Part shown: one piece after another, positions 8,871 through 16,544 of the stretch
Numbering within the stretch: position 1 is the first letter of the stretch
Layout of the letters: the number at the start of each line of letters is the position of its first letter
From: an uncultured Bacteroidales bacterium
GTDB lineage: Bacteria > Bacteroidota > Bacteroidia > Bacteroidales > F082
Direction: 5' to 3'
Length of the DNA stretch: 56,353 nucleotides
Assembly: GCA_946184615.1 (NCBI GenBank)
Contig: CAMHFN010000017.1
Location: forward strand, 1 to 56,353
Notes under the pieces: generated by a model
Databases searched by the model: none
Seen by the model: only the letters and a program-made list of their open reading frames with translations
Told to the model about the DNA's origin: nothing
Translations under genes and position numbers: made by a program

Positions 8871-9392
8871 TTACCATGAATAAGCCTCGGCCGACATCCA
8901 TTTGCCTTGCGCTTTCAGCGTTTGCTCAATGATGTCGCGCACACAGCCACGGCCACCTGGGCGATCACTGATGTACTTGCAAATCTGTTGTATTTCAGCA
9001 GCGGCGTCAGCGGGACAAGCAGGCACCCCGACACGTTGCATCACCGGCAAATCAGGAATGTCGTCACCCACATACACAATCTGTTCGGGGGTCAAGCCGT
9101 ATTGTTCCATGTATTCTTCCAACTTAACCACCTTATCAGGGATGCCTGTGAACACATCCCGCACGCCCAGTGCGTTCAGCCGTTTGGTGATGTTGGTGAC
9201 CACCGCACCTGAGATCACTGCGAGATGATAGCCTAGTTTGCTGGCCAATTGCAAAGCATACCCATCCTTTACGTTGGAGGTTCGGAGCGGATCTCCGTTG
9301 CTGTCCATATACACTGTTCCGTCAGTCATCACTCCGTCGTAGTCAAAGATGAATGTGGTGACATTTTTCAGTGTTTTTTCCCACTCATTCAT
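8871..9392 (-). CDS. kdsC: KDO-8-phosphate phosphatase, KdsC-type HAD hydrolase
   Basis: This 173-aa protein has HAD motif I FDYDGVMTDGTV (nucleophile Asp17, acid Asp19), motif II in AVISG and motif III/IV in YVGDDIPDLPVMQRVG. It lacks a cap domain, as expected for the C0 KdsC family, which acts as a tetramer. The product is KDO for the lipopolysaccharide inner core, in keeping with lpxB in the same operon. As first gene of the run it starts 128 bp from the divergent rsfS operon. On its side only a weak -7 (TAATTTCG) is visible. Confidence 0.93.
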   Translation of the reverse strand: MNEWEKTLKNVTTFIFDYDGVMTDGTVYMDSNGDPLRTSNVKDGYALQLASKLGYHLAVISGAVVTNITKRLNALGVRDVFTGIPDKVVKLEEYMEQYGLTPEQIVYVGDDIPDLPVMQRVGVPACPADAAAEIQQICKYISDRPGGRGCVRDIIEQTLKAQGKWMSAEAYSW

Positions 9393-9474
9393 AGCTCTTT
9401 CTGTTTCGATGCACGAAATTACTCAATTTTTGCCATATCCAGCCAAAAAAAATGGAACAATCAAACTATTTGTG

Positions 9475-9482
9475 TATTTTTG
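9475..9482 (+). promoter_or_regulatory. -7 promoter element of the rsfS-ftsH-lutC operon
   Basis: TATTTTTG matches TAnnTTTG, 38 nt before the rsfS ATG in the divergent 128-bp gap with kdsC. The -33 region is weak. Confidence 0.5.
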
Positions 9483-9520
9483 TAGTTTCAAATAAAGAAT
9501 TCTAAAGAAGCATTATAAGC

Positions 9521-9898
9521 ATGAGAATAAGACATCAATCGGACAATGTGGAGGCATTAGTGTCTACCATCGTCGATGCCATGAATTCCCTGAAGGGAAA
9601 AGAAATTGTCACCTTGGATTTAAGAGAGACCGGGACTTCGGTAACCGACTATTTTGTAATCTGCCACGCTAACTCGAAGACCCAGGTTGACGCTATTGCC
9701 GACAAGATCATTGACGAGGCTCGGAGCCAGCAAGGAGTGAAGCCCTATCATGTGGAAGGGCGTGACAATACGGAGTGGATTTTGATTGACTTCGTGGACG
9801 TTGTAGTGCACGTTTTCTTACAATCAGCGCGCAAGTTCTACCAATTGGAGGAACTTTGGGCCGATGCAGAGCGGATTGTGAACCAAGAAGAAGATTAA
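9521..9898 (+). CDS. rsfS: Ribosome silencing factor RsfS (Iojap)
   Basis: This 125-aa protein has the RsfS/DUF143 core: LVSTIVDAMNSLKGKEIVTLDLRETG, then SVTDYFVICHANSKTQVDAIADKI, the GRDNTEWILIDFVDVVVHVF strand block and YQLEELWADAERI. RsfS binds L14 (uL14) and blocks subunit joining when nutrients are short. It is the first gene of a plus-strand operon, 21 nt before ftsH. rsfS next to ftsH is a recurring arrangement in Bacteroidota. Confidence 0.96.
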   Translation: MRIRHQSDNVEALVSTIVDAMNSLKGKEIVTLDLRETGTSVTDYFVICHANSKTQVDAIADKIIDEARSQQGVKPYHVEGRDNTEWILIDFVDVVVHVFLQSARKFYQLEELWADAERIVNQEED

Positions 9899-9919
9899 CG
9901 ACCAGCATTTTCAAGTTTT

Positions 9920-11857
9920 ATGGAAGAAAACAAAAACACTCCGAGGCCCAACGGCAAGAGAAGATTTAGTTTTTATTGGATTTACGTCATTCTGACCGTA
10001 GTATTGTTTGCGCTCTATTTCTCTGGTCGCGACAACGTTGAAAAGAAAGACATTGACATGGGACAACTCATTGAGATGCTGAAAAGCGGTGAGGTCTCAA
10101 AAATCGAATTGGTCAACCAGGAGACTGCCGACATCTACCTTGACAAAGAGAAAGAGCCGCGTTACAGTTATCGCATTGGATCACTAGAACGCTTTGAGGA
10201 GAAGGTGGAAAAGGTCCAAGAAGACGCAGGCATTACCGAACCGGTATACATCAACCATGTGGAACACAAAAACTGGGGGCTTGAATTTCTGCTTACTTGG
10301 ATTCTTCCCATTGTGTTCTTCGTTGGCATCTGGATGCTCTTCATGCGAGGCATGGGCCGCGGTGGCATGGGAGGAGGCCAGATATTCAACATTGGGAAGT
10401 CGAAGGCACAATTGTTCGACAAGGACAGTGTGCCTGTCAATGTCACATTCAAGGATGTGGCAGGGTTGGAAGAGGCCAAGGTGGAGATCATGGAGATTGT
10501 CGACTTTTTGAAAAACCCCGAAAAATACACTCGTTTAGGCGGCAAGATACCCAAGGGTGTGCTATTGGTAGGCCCTCCTGGAACAGGAAAGACCCTGTTG
10601 GCCAAATCGGTGGCTGGTGAAGCCAATGTGCCCTTTTTCAGCATCTCGGGTTCCGACTTCGTGGAAATGTTCGTGGGCGTAGGAGCTTCCAGGGTACGCG
10701 ACTTGTTCAACAATGCCAAACAGAAAGCGCCTTGCATCATCTTCATTGATGAGATTGACGCCATTGGGAGGGCACGTGGCAAGAACCCCATCAATGGAGG
10801 CAACGACGAGCGCGAAAGCACGTTGAATCAATTGCTCACTGAAATGGACGGTTTCGGCACCAATTCCGGTGTCATTGTCCTGGCTGCCACCAACCGTGCC
10901 GACATTCTTGACAAGGCCTTGATGCGTGCTGGGCGTTTTGACCGCCAGATTTATGTGGAGCTTCCCGACTTGAATGGCCGCAAAGAGATTTTTGAGGTGC
11001 ACATGCGCAACCTCAAGCTTGACACCGATGTTAGTCGCGATTTCCTCGCAAAGCAGACCCCTGGCTTCTCGGGTGCCGACATTGCCAATGTTTGTAATGA
11101 GGCAGCCCTGATGGCCGCGCGCAAAGGAAAAGATGTCATAGGGAAGCAGGATTTCATGGATGCCATCGACCGCATCATCGGAGGTCTCGAAAAGAAAAAC
11201 AAAATCATCACTGCCGACGAGAAGAAAGTCATCGCTTTCCACGAGGCGGGACATGCCACCACCAGCTGGCTCCTGCAATATGCCCATCCGCTCGTAAAAG
11301 TCACCATCGTCCCCCGTGGAAAATCGTTGGGTGCTGCATGGTATCTACCTGAAGAACGCCAAATCACCACCAAGGAGCAGCTCTATCATGAGATGATTGC
11401 CACCATGGGTGGCCGCGCTGCCGAGCAGGTGGTCTTTGGGCAAATCTCTACCGGAGCCCTCTCTGACCTGGAAAAAGTAACCAAACAAGCCTTTGCCATG
11501 GTAACCTATTACGGCCTCGATGAAGAAATCGGCAACCTAAGCTACTATGACTCCACCGGGCAACAGGACTACGCCCTCACCAAACCATACAGCGAAAAGA
11601 CCGCTGAGACCATTGACAAACAGGTTAGCAAACTGGTAGAACAAGCCTACCAAGAAGCCCTTGAAATATTGAGCAAGCATCGCGATGGACTAAGCCAATT
11701 GGCGCAGAAGCTCATCGACAAAGAGGTCATTTTCAGCGATGACCTTGAGGCCATATTTGGGAAACGCCCGTGGGGCACCTCAAGCGAAGACCAAGGCGAA
11801 ACCCACTCCAACCTGGAAGACACAAACGCATTAAACCAAGAGAATCATGAGGGATAA
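9920..11857 (+). CDS. ftsH: ATP-dependent zinc metalloprotease FtsH
   Basis: This 645-aa inner-membrane AAA+ protease has TM1 at about 20-38, a periplasmic FtsH-extracellular domain, TM2 at about 122-142, and an AAA domain with Walker A GPPGTGKT (about 218-225), Walker [13 protein letters not shown] and the second region of homology ([19 protein letters not shown]). The zinc site HEAGH is at about 441, and [16 protein letters not shown] carries the third ligand. A hydrophilic tail ends the protein. It degrades membrane proteins and regulators such as LpxC in other bacteria. The stop overlaps the start of lutC by 11 nt. Confidence 0.97.
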   Translation: MEENKNTPRPNGKRRFSFYWIYVILTVVLFALYFSGRDNVEKKDIDMGQLIEMLKSGEVSKIELVNQETADIYLDKEKEPRYSYRIGSLERFEEKVEKVQEDAGITEPVYINHVEHKNWGLEFLLTWILPIVFFVGIWMLFMRGMGRGGMGGGQIFNIGKSKAQLFDKDSVPVNVTFKDVAGLEEAKVEIMEIVDFLKNPEKYTRLGGKIPKGVLLVGPPGTGKTLLAKSVAGEANVPFFSISGSDFVEMFVGVGASRVRDLFNNAKQKAPCIIFIDEIDAIGRARGKNPINGGNDERESTLNQLLTEMDGFGTNSGVIVLAATNRADILDKALMRAGRFDRQIYVELPDLNGRKEIFEVHMRNLKLDTDVSRDFLAKQTPGFSGADIANVCNEAALMAARKGKDVIGKQDFMDAIDRIIGGLEKKNKIITADEKKVIAFHEAGHATTSWLLQYAHPLVKVTIVPRGKSLGAAWYLPEERQITTKEQLYHEMIATMGGRAAEQVVFGQISTGALSDLEKVTKQAFAMVTYYGLDEEIGNLSYYDSTGQQDYALTKPYSEKTAETIDKQVSKLVEQAYQEALEILSKHRDGLSQLAQKLIDKEVIFSDDLEAIFGKRPWGTSSEDQGETHSNLEDTNALNQENHEG

Positions 11858-12518
11858 AAGAGGACACGACCAAGTGACCACCAACAAAGAACAAATTCTG
11901 GCCCTGTTGCGCAACGCCATGATTGAAAAGCCCGAAGCGATGTTCAAGGACATCGACCTTCAGACCGACACTTGGAACCCCATCAGCGAGGAGGATGGCA
12001 AGGCGATCACCTTCGTCCAGCGTTTCAAGGATATGGGTGGCCTGTTCATTTATCTCGAAAACGAGAACGAGTTAGGCGATTGCTTGAAGCAACTGGCACC
12101 ACAGAATGGGTGGGGCACACTTTGGTGTACGAGCCCAGAGATGCAAAACTTGTTGGAAAAATACGGTGTAAACTATGTTACCGAATCCCCTGACCGGAAG
12201 GAAAACCCTAAAATTGTCAGCATCGTTCCTTGCGAGTACCTTGTGGCGCAGACGGGCAGTATCATCATTACCGACGGACAGGCGGGATCCAGGAACTCCT
12301 ACACCGAAGCGGATATCCTGTTGGTCATGGCCCGTACGGACCAGATCATTGGAGGGATGAAAGAAGCGATGCGGTTGCTCCATGAGCGGATGGGTGACAT
12401 GGGAACCAGTCAAGCCATCATCATCACAGGGCTTTCCATATCGTATGACATCGAGCAAGAACGCGTCCAAGGGATTTTTGGGGCACGACAAATCGCGGTG
12501 TTCCTAGTGGATGAATAA
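11847..12518 (+). CDS. lutC: LUD-domain protein (LutC/YkgG family)
   Basis: This 223-aa protein carries the LUD domain: ITFVQRFKDMGGLFIY, SIVPCEYLVAQTGSIIITDGQAGSRNSYTEADILLVMARTDQIIGG and the C-terminal ITGLSISYDIEQERVQGIFGARQIAVFLVDE. LutC proteins belong to the LutABC L-lactate oxidation complex. Here lutA and lutB are absent, as is usual for this stand-alone ftsH-linked form in Bacteroidota, so lactate use is not implied and the true role is unknown. The ATG lies within the ftsH end (11-nt overlap); a GTG at 11874 preceded by AGAGG is an alternative start. The stop lies inside a 21-bp palindrome. Confidence 0.85.
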   Translation: MRDKRGHDQVTTNKEQILALLRNAMIEKPEAMFKDIDLQTDTWNPISEEDGKAITFVQRFKDMGGLFIYLENENELGDCLKQLAPQNGWGTLWCTSPEMQNLLEKYGVNYVTESPDRKENPKIVSIVPCEYLVAQTGSIIITDGQAGSRNSYTEADILLVMARTDQIIGGMKEAMRLLHERMGDMGTSQAIIITGLSISYDIEQERVQGIFGARQIAVFLVDE

Positions 12519-12537
12519 TTTAGAATCATTCTAAATT
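12517..12537. promoter_or_regulatory. 21-bp perfect palindrome, Fur/PerR-like 7-1-7 box
   Basis: AATTTAGAAT-C-ATTCTAAATT is a perfect inverted repeat overlapping the lutC stop codon. Its inner 15 bp TTAGAATCATTCTAA is a 7-1-7 site differing from the PerR consensus TTATAATnATTATAA only at one symmetric pair. It could also act as a weak AT-rich hairpin at the end of the lutC mRNA. The binding-site reading is inference. Confidence 0.5.
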
Positions 12538-12552
12538 GTAAGCATAAGTAAT

Positions 12553-12567
12553 TTATAATCATTATCT
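12553..12567. promoter_or_regulatory. Second Fur/PerR-like 7-1-7 box
   Basis: TTATAATCATTATCT matches 13 of 15 positions of both the PerR consensus (TTATAATnATTATAA) and the Fur 7-1-7 core (TGATAATnATTATCA). Its centre is 33 bp (about three helical turns) from the centre of the 12517-12537 palindrome. It lies about 70 bp upstream of the -7 box at 12635. Confidence 0.5.
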
Positions 12568-12634
12568 TGGGAATTATTATCGATTATATTTCAATAATTT
12601 TATGATTTGAAGGGCGATATGAAAAATAAATTAC

Positions 12635-12642
12635 TATATTTG
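12635..12642 (+). promoter_or_regulatory. -7 promoter element ahead of the candidate structured RNA
   Basis: TATATTTG, an exact TAnnTTTG. No TTG at the ideal spacing; TTTG at 12606-12609 is 25 bp upstream, slightly too far. Initiation would be near 12648, about 320 nt before the HTH gene. Confidence 0.5.
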
Positions 12643-12647
12643 CATTG

Positions 12648-12934
12648 TCAAAAACAATTGATTAACAAATAAAATAAGGAAAACAAAAAGAGAAATAGAA
12701 GACACAAATAGAATCAGACATAATTAGACGGCATTAGTGATTATTTTACGTTCAAAAAGAAAAGCCTAGAAAACATTTCTTTTGACTACGTTAGGGAAAG
12801 CCCCAATGAAGTTAAGCAAAACAATCTCAATAATAACTGGTGATCGTACATCAAATAAGATGTGGGACACCGTGAGATGAGCAGGTTTTTCTTCTAGGCT
12901 TTCTGCGAACGTGAGTGGTGGTCCCACATTTTTT
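12648..12934 (+). ncRNA. Candidate structured RNA / leader with competing stems
   Basis: This stretch holds no convincing ORF but has strong base-pairing. ACGTTC (12748-12753) pairs with GAACGT (12907-12912), and AAAGCCTAGAA (12761-12771) pairs with TTCTAGGCTTT (12892-12902). Within it a nested hairpin can form from CTCA, GGTG and ACATC paired with GATGT, CACC and TGAG (about 12821-12876). The 3' end is a 12-bp stem followed by six Ts. That stem crosses the long-range pairing, so both cannot form together without a pseudoknot. It may be an independent small RNA or a terminator/antiterminator leader of the HTH gene. I could not assign an RNA family. Confidence 0.45.
12860..12934 (+). terminator. 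Terminator-like stem at the end of the candidate RNA
   Basis: ATGTGGGAC-ACC (12860-12871) pairs with GGT-g-GTCCCACAT (12917-12929), giving 12 bp with one bulged G, followed by TTTTTT (12929-12934). The loop is large (45 nt) but contains a smaller GCAG/CTGC hairpin. It stands 38 nt before the HTH start codon. Confidence 0.55.
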
Positions 12935-12971
12935 GGGCCCACTGATGTCAAAAACAAAAACAAAACAAAAA

Positions 12972-13292
12972 ATGGAAAACACAAACGAGATCAAAGAGAC
13001 CAAGAGAGGCACAAGAAAGCCCCGGGCCAAAAGAGCAACAGCTGCTGAAGGTGATGAAAACGCCATTTTCATTGGCACCCTCATCCAAAAGGAATTGAAA
13101 AACCAAGAGCGCACCGTTTCGTGGCTTGCACGCAAACTCGACTGCGATCGCACCAATGTGTACAATATCTTCCGTCGTCAGGACATTGACACTGAGTTGC
13201 TGATGCGCATCTCTGTCATTTTACACCGCGACTTCTTCGCTATCTTCTCCAAGGAAGCCAAGAGAAAAATCTCCGCAAATCCCGCAATTTAA
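12972..13292 (+). CDS. Small HTH (XRE-like) DNA-binding protein
   Basis: This 106-aa protein has a basic, disordered N-terminus (KETKRGTRKPRAKRATAAEG) and a helix-turn-helix-like segment at about 40-80 (IQKELKNQERTVSWLARKLDCDRTNVYNIFRRQDIDTELLMRISVIL, split here only as description). A short FFAIF tail follows. It is similar in style to small XRE-type regulators common in Bacteroidales; the target is unknown. The ATG at 12972 is chosen because the preceding in-frame ATG (12945) begins a repetitive Lys/Thr stretch in A-rich leader DNA. It lies downstream of the candidate structured RNA, which may control it. Confidence 0.75.
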   Translation: MENTNEIKETKRGTRKPRAKRATAAEGDENAIFIGTLIQKELKNQERTVSWLARKLDCDRTNVYNIFRRQDIDTELLMRISVILHRDFFAIFSKEAKRKISANPAI

Positions 13293-13316
13293 GTATTGCT
13301 CTGCAAATAAAACGAA

Positions 13317-13345
13317 ACAGCCTGGAGTCCCCAGGCTGTTTTTTT
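13317..13345. terminator. Bidirectional intrinsic terminator between the HTH gene and moxR
   Basis: ACAGCCTGG-AGTCC-CCAGGCTGT (9 bp) is followed by seven Ts on plus. On the minus strand the same stem follows the moxR stop and is trailed by TTTCGTTTT. The last Ts overlap the moxR stop codon, so the stem serves both converging genes. Confidence 0.85.
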
Positions 13346-14318
13346 ATTTCATCAACTCATTGATTATGTCCTCAATACCTACTCCCTCGGCCTCGGCGGC
13401 ATAGTTTCGGATGATTCGGTGCCGAAGGATAGGAACGGCGACTTTTCTGACATCCTCAATGTCGGGCGAGTACTTTCCTGAGAGCAAGGCATTGGCTTTG
13501 GCTCCGATAATTAAGTACTGGGAAGCACGAGGACCGGCACCCCAACTCAAGAAACGATTAGCCCATTCATGGGCAGCCTGAGTACCCGGACGGGTCTTTG
13601 CCGACAAAGCCACTGCATATTCATAGACATGATCTGATACTGGGACACGGCGCACCAACTGCTGAAAATAAACGATTTCCTCCGGGGTCAGCACTGGCTC
13701 CACATTCACCTCCACACCCATCGTGGTATTTTTCACCACCTGCACCTCTTCTTCGTATGATGGATAGTCAAGCGTAAGGTTGAACATAAAACGGTCAAGT
13801 TGCGCCTCGGGTAGCGGATAGGTTCCCTCTTGTTCAATGGGGTTCTGGGTAGCCAACACAAAGAAAGGCTCTTTCAGTTTATACGTCGTACCCGACACGG
13901 TGACACATTTCTCCTGCATGGCTTCCAGCAGAGCCGACTGGGTCTTGGGCGGAGTACGGTTAATCTCGTCAGCGAGGATAATATTGGCAAATACGGGGCC
14001 TTTCACAAAACGAAACTGGCGCGATTCATCGAGGATCTCGGTACCCACGATATCCGAAGGCATCAGGTCAGGCGTAAACTGAATACGGCTGAAACTTAAT
14101 CCAAGCACCTTGCCGATGGTATTCACCAACAAGGTTTTCGCCAGTCCGGGCACCCCTACAAGCAACACATGTCCCTGACAGAAAATGGAGAGCAGGGTAT
14201 TATGCACCACTTCATCCTGACCAACAACAACCTTCCCTATTTCTTTCCGGAGTCTTCCGTATTTTTCTACCAGCGCATTGGCGCCCTCTACATCTGAACT
14301 ATACATCATTGTTTCCAT
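13344..14318 (-). CDS. MoxR-family AAA+ ATPase
   Basis: This 324-aa protein has Walker A GVPGLAKTLLVN (about 57-68), the MoxR insert around SRIQFTPDLMPSDIVGTEIL, Walker B NIILADEINRTPPKTQSALLEAMQE, FVLATQNPIEQEGTYPLPEAQLDRFMF, and a lid domain with RASQYLIIGAKANALLSG. MoxR ATPases act as chaperones that help assemble VWA-domain or metal-containing complexes. No VWA/DUF58 partner follows here, since the gene ends at a terminator, so the partner must be elsewhere. ATG 14318 overlaps the surA end by 13 nt; Met codons at 14309 and 14306 are alternatives. Confidence 0.93.
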   Translation of the reverse strand: METMMYSSDVEGANALVEKYGRLRKEIGKVVVGQDEVVHNTLLSIFCQGHVLLVGVPGLAKTLLVNTIGKVLGLSFSRIQFTPDLMPSDIVGTEILDESRQFRFVKGPVFANIILADEINRTPPKTQSALLEAMQEKCVTVSGTTYKLKEPFFVLATQNPIEQEGTYPLPEAQLDRFMFNLTLDYPSYEEEVQVVKNTTMGVEVNVEPVLTPEEIVYFQQLVRRVPVSDHVYEYAVALSAKTRPGTQAAHEWANRFLSWGAGPRASQYLIIGAKANALLSGKYSPDIEDVRKVAVPILRHRIIRNYAAEAEGVGIEDIINELMK

Positions 14319-15694
14319 TCAAATTGAAAATCACAATCGGCGTAATCCTCGTCAATCTTTACGTAGGCTTTCTTAACCTTGTTTCTTATCCAGTCGCTTA
14401 TGACCTCTTGATTCTTCTTGCTCAGTGCCCACGATTGGATCAAGGCATAGTCGTCGTTTAAGTTGGCTTTGTGAGCAGGAATTTTGTTTTTCACCATCAC
14501 CAGACGGAAAGCATCCTTATTATCGCTGGTCACCATGGGCAAGGGGTCGCTGACCGTTCCCACACCGAGTTTACCGACAACGAAAGCCAGGTTCTTGAAC
14601 TCACCGAAGCCCGGATAGTTCTCCAACTCTTGAATATCTTGAAGTCCAATTCGATAGCCTCCCATCGGGTTAGTGATATACCCACCGTTGACCTTGGAGT
14701 CGTCATCGCTGAACTTCATACAAGCTTCCTCGAAGGTCATGTCACCGTTACGGATCAACTGTGCTGCCGAATCCAACTCATGTTGGGCCTTTTCGAGGGC
14801 TTCGACAGGCACTTTGGCAGTAAGCAGGATATGGCGACAGTTCACATAGTCGTCACGTCGTTCAATCAGTTGGATGATATGGAAGCCGAACTGGGTCTCC
14901 ACTACTTCGGAGATTTCACCGTCACGCAGGTTGAAGGCGACCATTTCGAACTCAGGAGCGAACTCGCCACGTCCAGTAAAGCCCAACTCTCCTCCTTTGG
15001 ATGCGGAGCCTGGATCCTCCGAATAAAGGACCGCCATGGTGGAGAAACTGCTTTCCCCATCAAGGATCTTTTTTCGAATCTGATATAGTTGGTCTTTGAC
15101 TTCAAGCTTTTCGTCAATGCTGACGGGTGGTCGCTTCACAATTTGCATGATTTCATATTGTTCGTCCACCATGGGAAGACTGTCAACAGGCTGTTCTTTA
15201 TAGAACTTCTTAACCTCTGCGGGAGTAACCACCACCCCTTTCAGAATATCGGCTCTCACTTGATCTTGCAGGCTCTTCTCTCTTACCAGGCGACGGAGTT
15301 CCTCTTTGATTTCCGACATGGTTTTGTTAAAGATCGACTCCAATTTCTCTTGAGAGCCAGCGCGACCTATCAAGTCGCTGATACGACGGTTCAACTCCAT
15401 GTCGACTTCACCATCCGTGACGTTCAAACTGTCCATTTCCGCTTGGTTCAGCATCAATTTCTGGAACATCAGTTCCTCCAAGATGGCGCAACGCATGGCA
15501 GATGCATTGCCCTCGTAATTGCCTTGCATCCTATATTGGACATATTGGTTTTCGACATCCGACTGAAGGATGATGTTCTTGCCCACTACAGCCACCACTT
15601 TGTCGACGACCTGTAATTTGGGCTCTTGAGCCATGACCAACGTTGACAGGGCCAGTGCCGCAAACAGCAACACATTTCTTTTCCGTATAACCAT
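14306..15694 (-). CDS. surA: Periplasmic peptidyl-prolyl isomerase SurA-type
   Basis: This 462-aa protein has a signal peptide (MVIRKRNVLLFAALALSTLVMAQ), a SurA N-terminal chaperone domain (DKVVAVVGKNIILQSDVENQYVQ) and two parvulin PpiC domains (about 170-275, with SEDPGSASKGGELGFTGRGEFAPEFEM and GFHIIQLIERR; then about 280-390, with FSDDDSKVNGGY). SurA escorts outer-membrane barrel proteins through the periplasm. The start at 15694 was chosen over an upstream in-frame ATG (15739) because it gives a clean signal peptide and sits 4 nt after the preceding gene. It is third in a row of PPIase-type genes behind guaB. Confidence 0.92.
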   Translation of the reverse strand: MVIRKRNVLLFAALALSTLVMAQEPKLQVVDKVVAVVGKNIILQSDVENQYVQYRMQGNYEGNASAMRCAILEELMFQKLMLNQAEMDSLNVTDGEVDMELNRRISDLIGRAGSQEKLESIFNKTMSEIKEELRRLVREKSLQDQVRADILKGVVVTPAEVKKFYKEQPVDSLPMVDEQYEIMQIVKRPPVSIDEKLEVKDQLYQIRKKILDGESSFSTMAVLYSEDPGSASKGGELGFTGRGEFAPEFEMVAFNLRDGEISEVVETQFGFHIIQLIERRDDYVNCRHILLTAKVPVEALEKAQHELDSAAQLIRNGDMTFEEACMKFSDDDSKVNGGYITNPMGGYRIGLQDIQELENYPGFGEFKNLAFVVGKLGVGTVSDPLPMVTSDNKDAFRLVMVKNKIPAHKANLNDDYALIQSWALSKKNQEVISDWIRNKVKKAYVKIDEDYADCDFQFEWKQ

Positions 15695-15698
15695 ATCG

Positions 15699-16544
15699 TT
15701 AATAGATTTCAAACACTTTTTCTTTTTTTGCTTTCTCATACAATTCGCTGTTCATTCGTGAAAGCAGCTCTTTTTTCCTTTTCAACAAAAGGACATTCTT
15801 GATCCCTTCTCTCTCAATTTCAATAGGGGAAACGCTCTTTTCAAGTAGATAATCCTCAAATCGGACCATATAGGTAAGATTGTCCTTCTCAAAAGAGACA
15901 AACCGATTTCTTTTCAAGAAACTTTCTGAGTTATAGATTTCCAGTGGGATTGTAGCCAGCAGGTCTTCAAGGCGCACCCAGGTGTCAACATCAAAGAAAC
16001 CGGCAACCGCCTCGTGTTCAGCAAGCTTATCTAATTGGGCCAGATTGAGTGTATCGCGGTCGCTCATCAGCTTTTTGAATTCTTTGAATGACTTGCAGTT
16101 CTCGTTCAGAATCACATAGGCGACCCTCACCATGGTAGACCGCAATTGAAAGTTCTCTTTGTGCTCCTCGTAATACGCTTCTATCTCTTTGTCGTTCACC
16201 AGGGTGTCAAGATACTGCTCAGTCATTTGCGTTTCGTAGGCGTAGATGACCAATGAATTACGATAATCTTGAAGCTGTTTCGAGAAGTCGAGATCTTCGG
16301 CAGAGAGATTGATTTCAGCCTGATGGAGAAGAATCTGTTGATGAATCCATGAGTCCACGTAGGCATTTACCCGTGTCAGGCTATCCATCCTATCCATCTC
16401 AGGAGGGATGACATCACGAAGCTCATCGGCATACAGCTTCACCCCATAACATTCAGCCACCACCACCCGTTCCGACTGTCTCCTAAGGTTTTTACAGCCG
16501 GATAGAAGAAGCAGTGCGATCAAGAAGCACGAGAATCTTCTCAT
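15699..16544 (-). CDS. Lipoprotein with SurA/PpiC-like fold, no clear catalytic domain
   Basis: This 281-aa protein has a lipobox signal (ALLLLSGCKN, acylated Cys17). The first about 100 residues resemble the SurA N-terminal domain (VAECYGVKLYADELRDVIPPEMDRMDS). The rest is helical and charged and lacks the GDLG/GxHI motifs of active parvulins. The start overlaps the upstream PPIase stop by 4 nt (ATGA), and surA starts 4 nt downstream, so the three are translationally linked. A periplasmic chaperone role for outer-membrane proteins is inferred from context. Confidence 0.8.
   Translation of the reverse strand: MRRFSCFLIALLLLSGCKNLRRQSERVVVAECYGVKLYADELRDVIPPEMDRMDSLTRVNAYVDSWIHQQILLHQAEINLSAEDLDFSKQLQDYRNSLVIYAYETQMTEQYLDTLVNDKEIEAYYEEHKENFQLRSTMVRVAYVILNENCKSFKEFKKLMSDRDTLNLAQLDKLAEHEAVAGFFDVDTWVRLEDLLATIPLEIYNSESFLKRNRFVSFEKDNLTYMVRFEDYLLEKSVSPIEIEREGIKNVLLLKRKKELLSRMNSELYEKAKKEKVFEIY

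Noticed and set aside
12766..13165. Two minus-strand ORFs (72 and 104 codons) opposite the candidate RNA and HTH gene
   Set aside because: No promoter, no domain, low-complexity Phe/Val-rich products; the structured RNA and HTH frame fit better.
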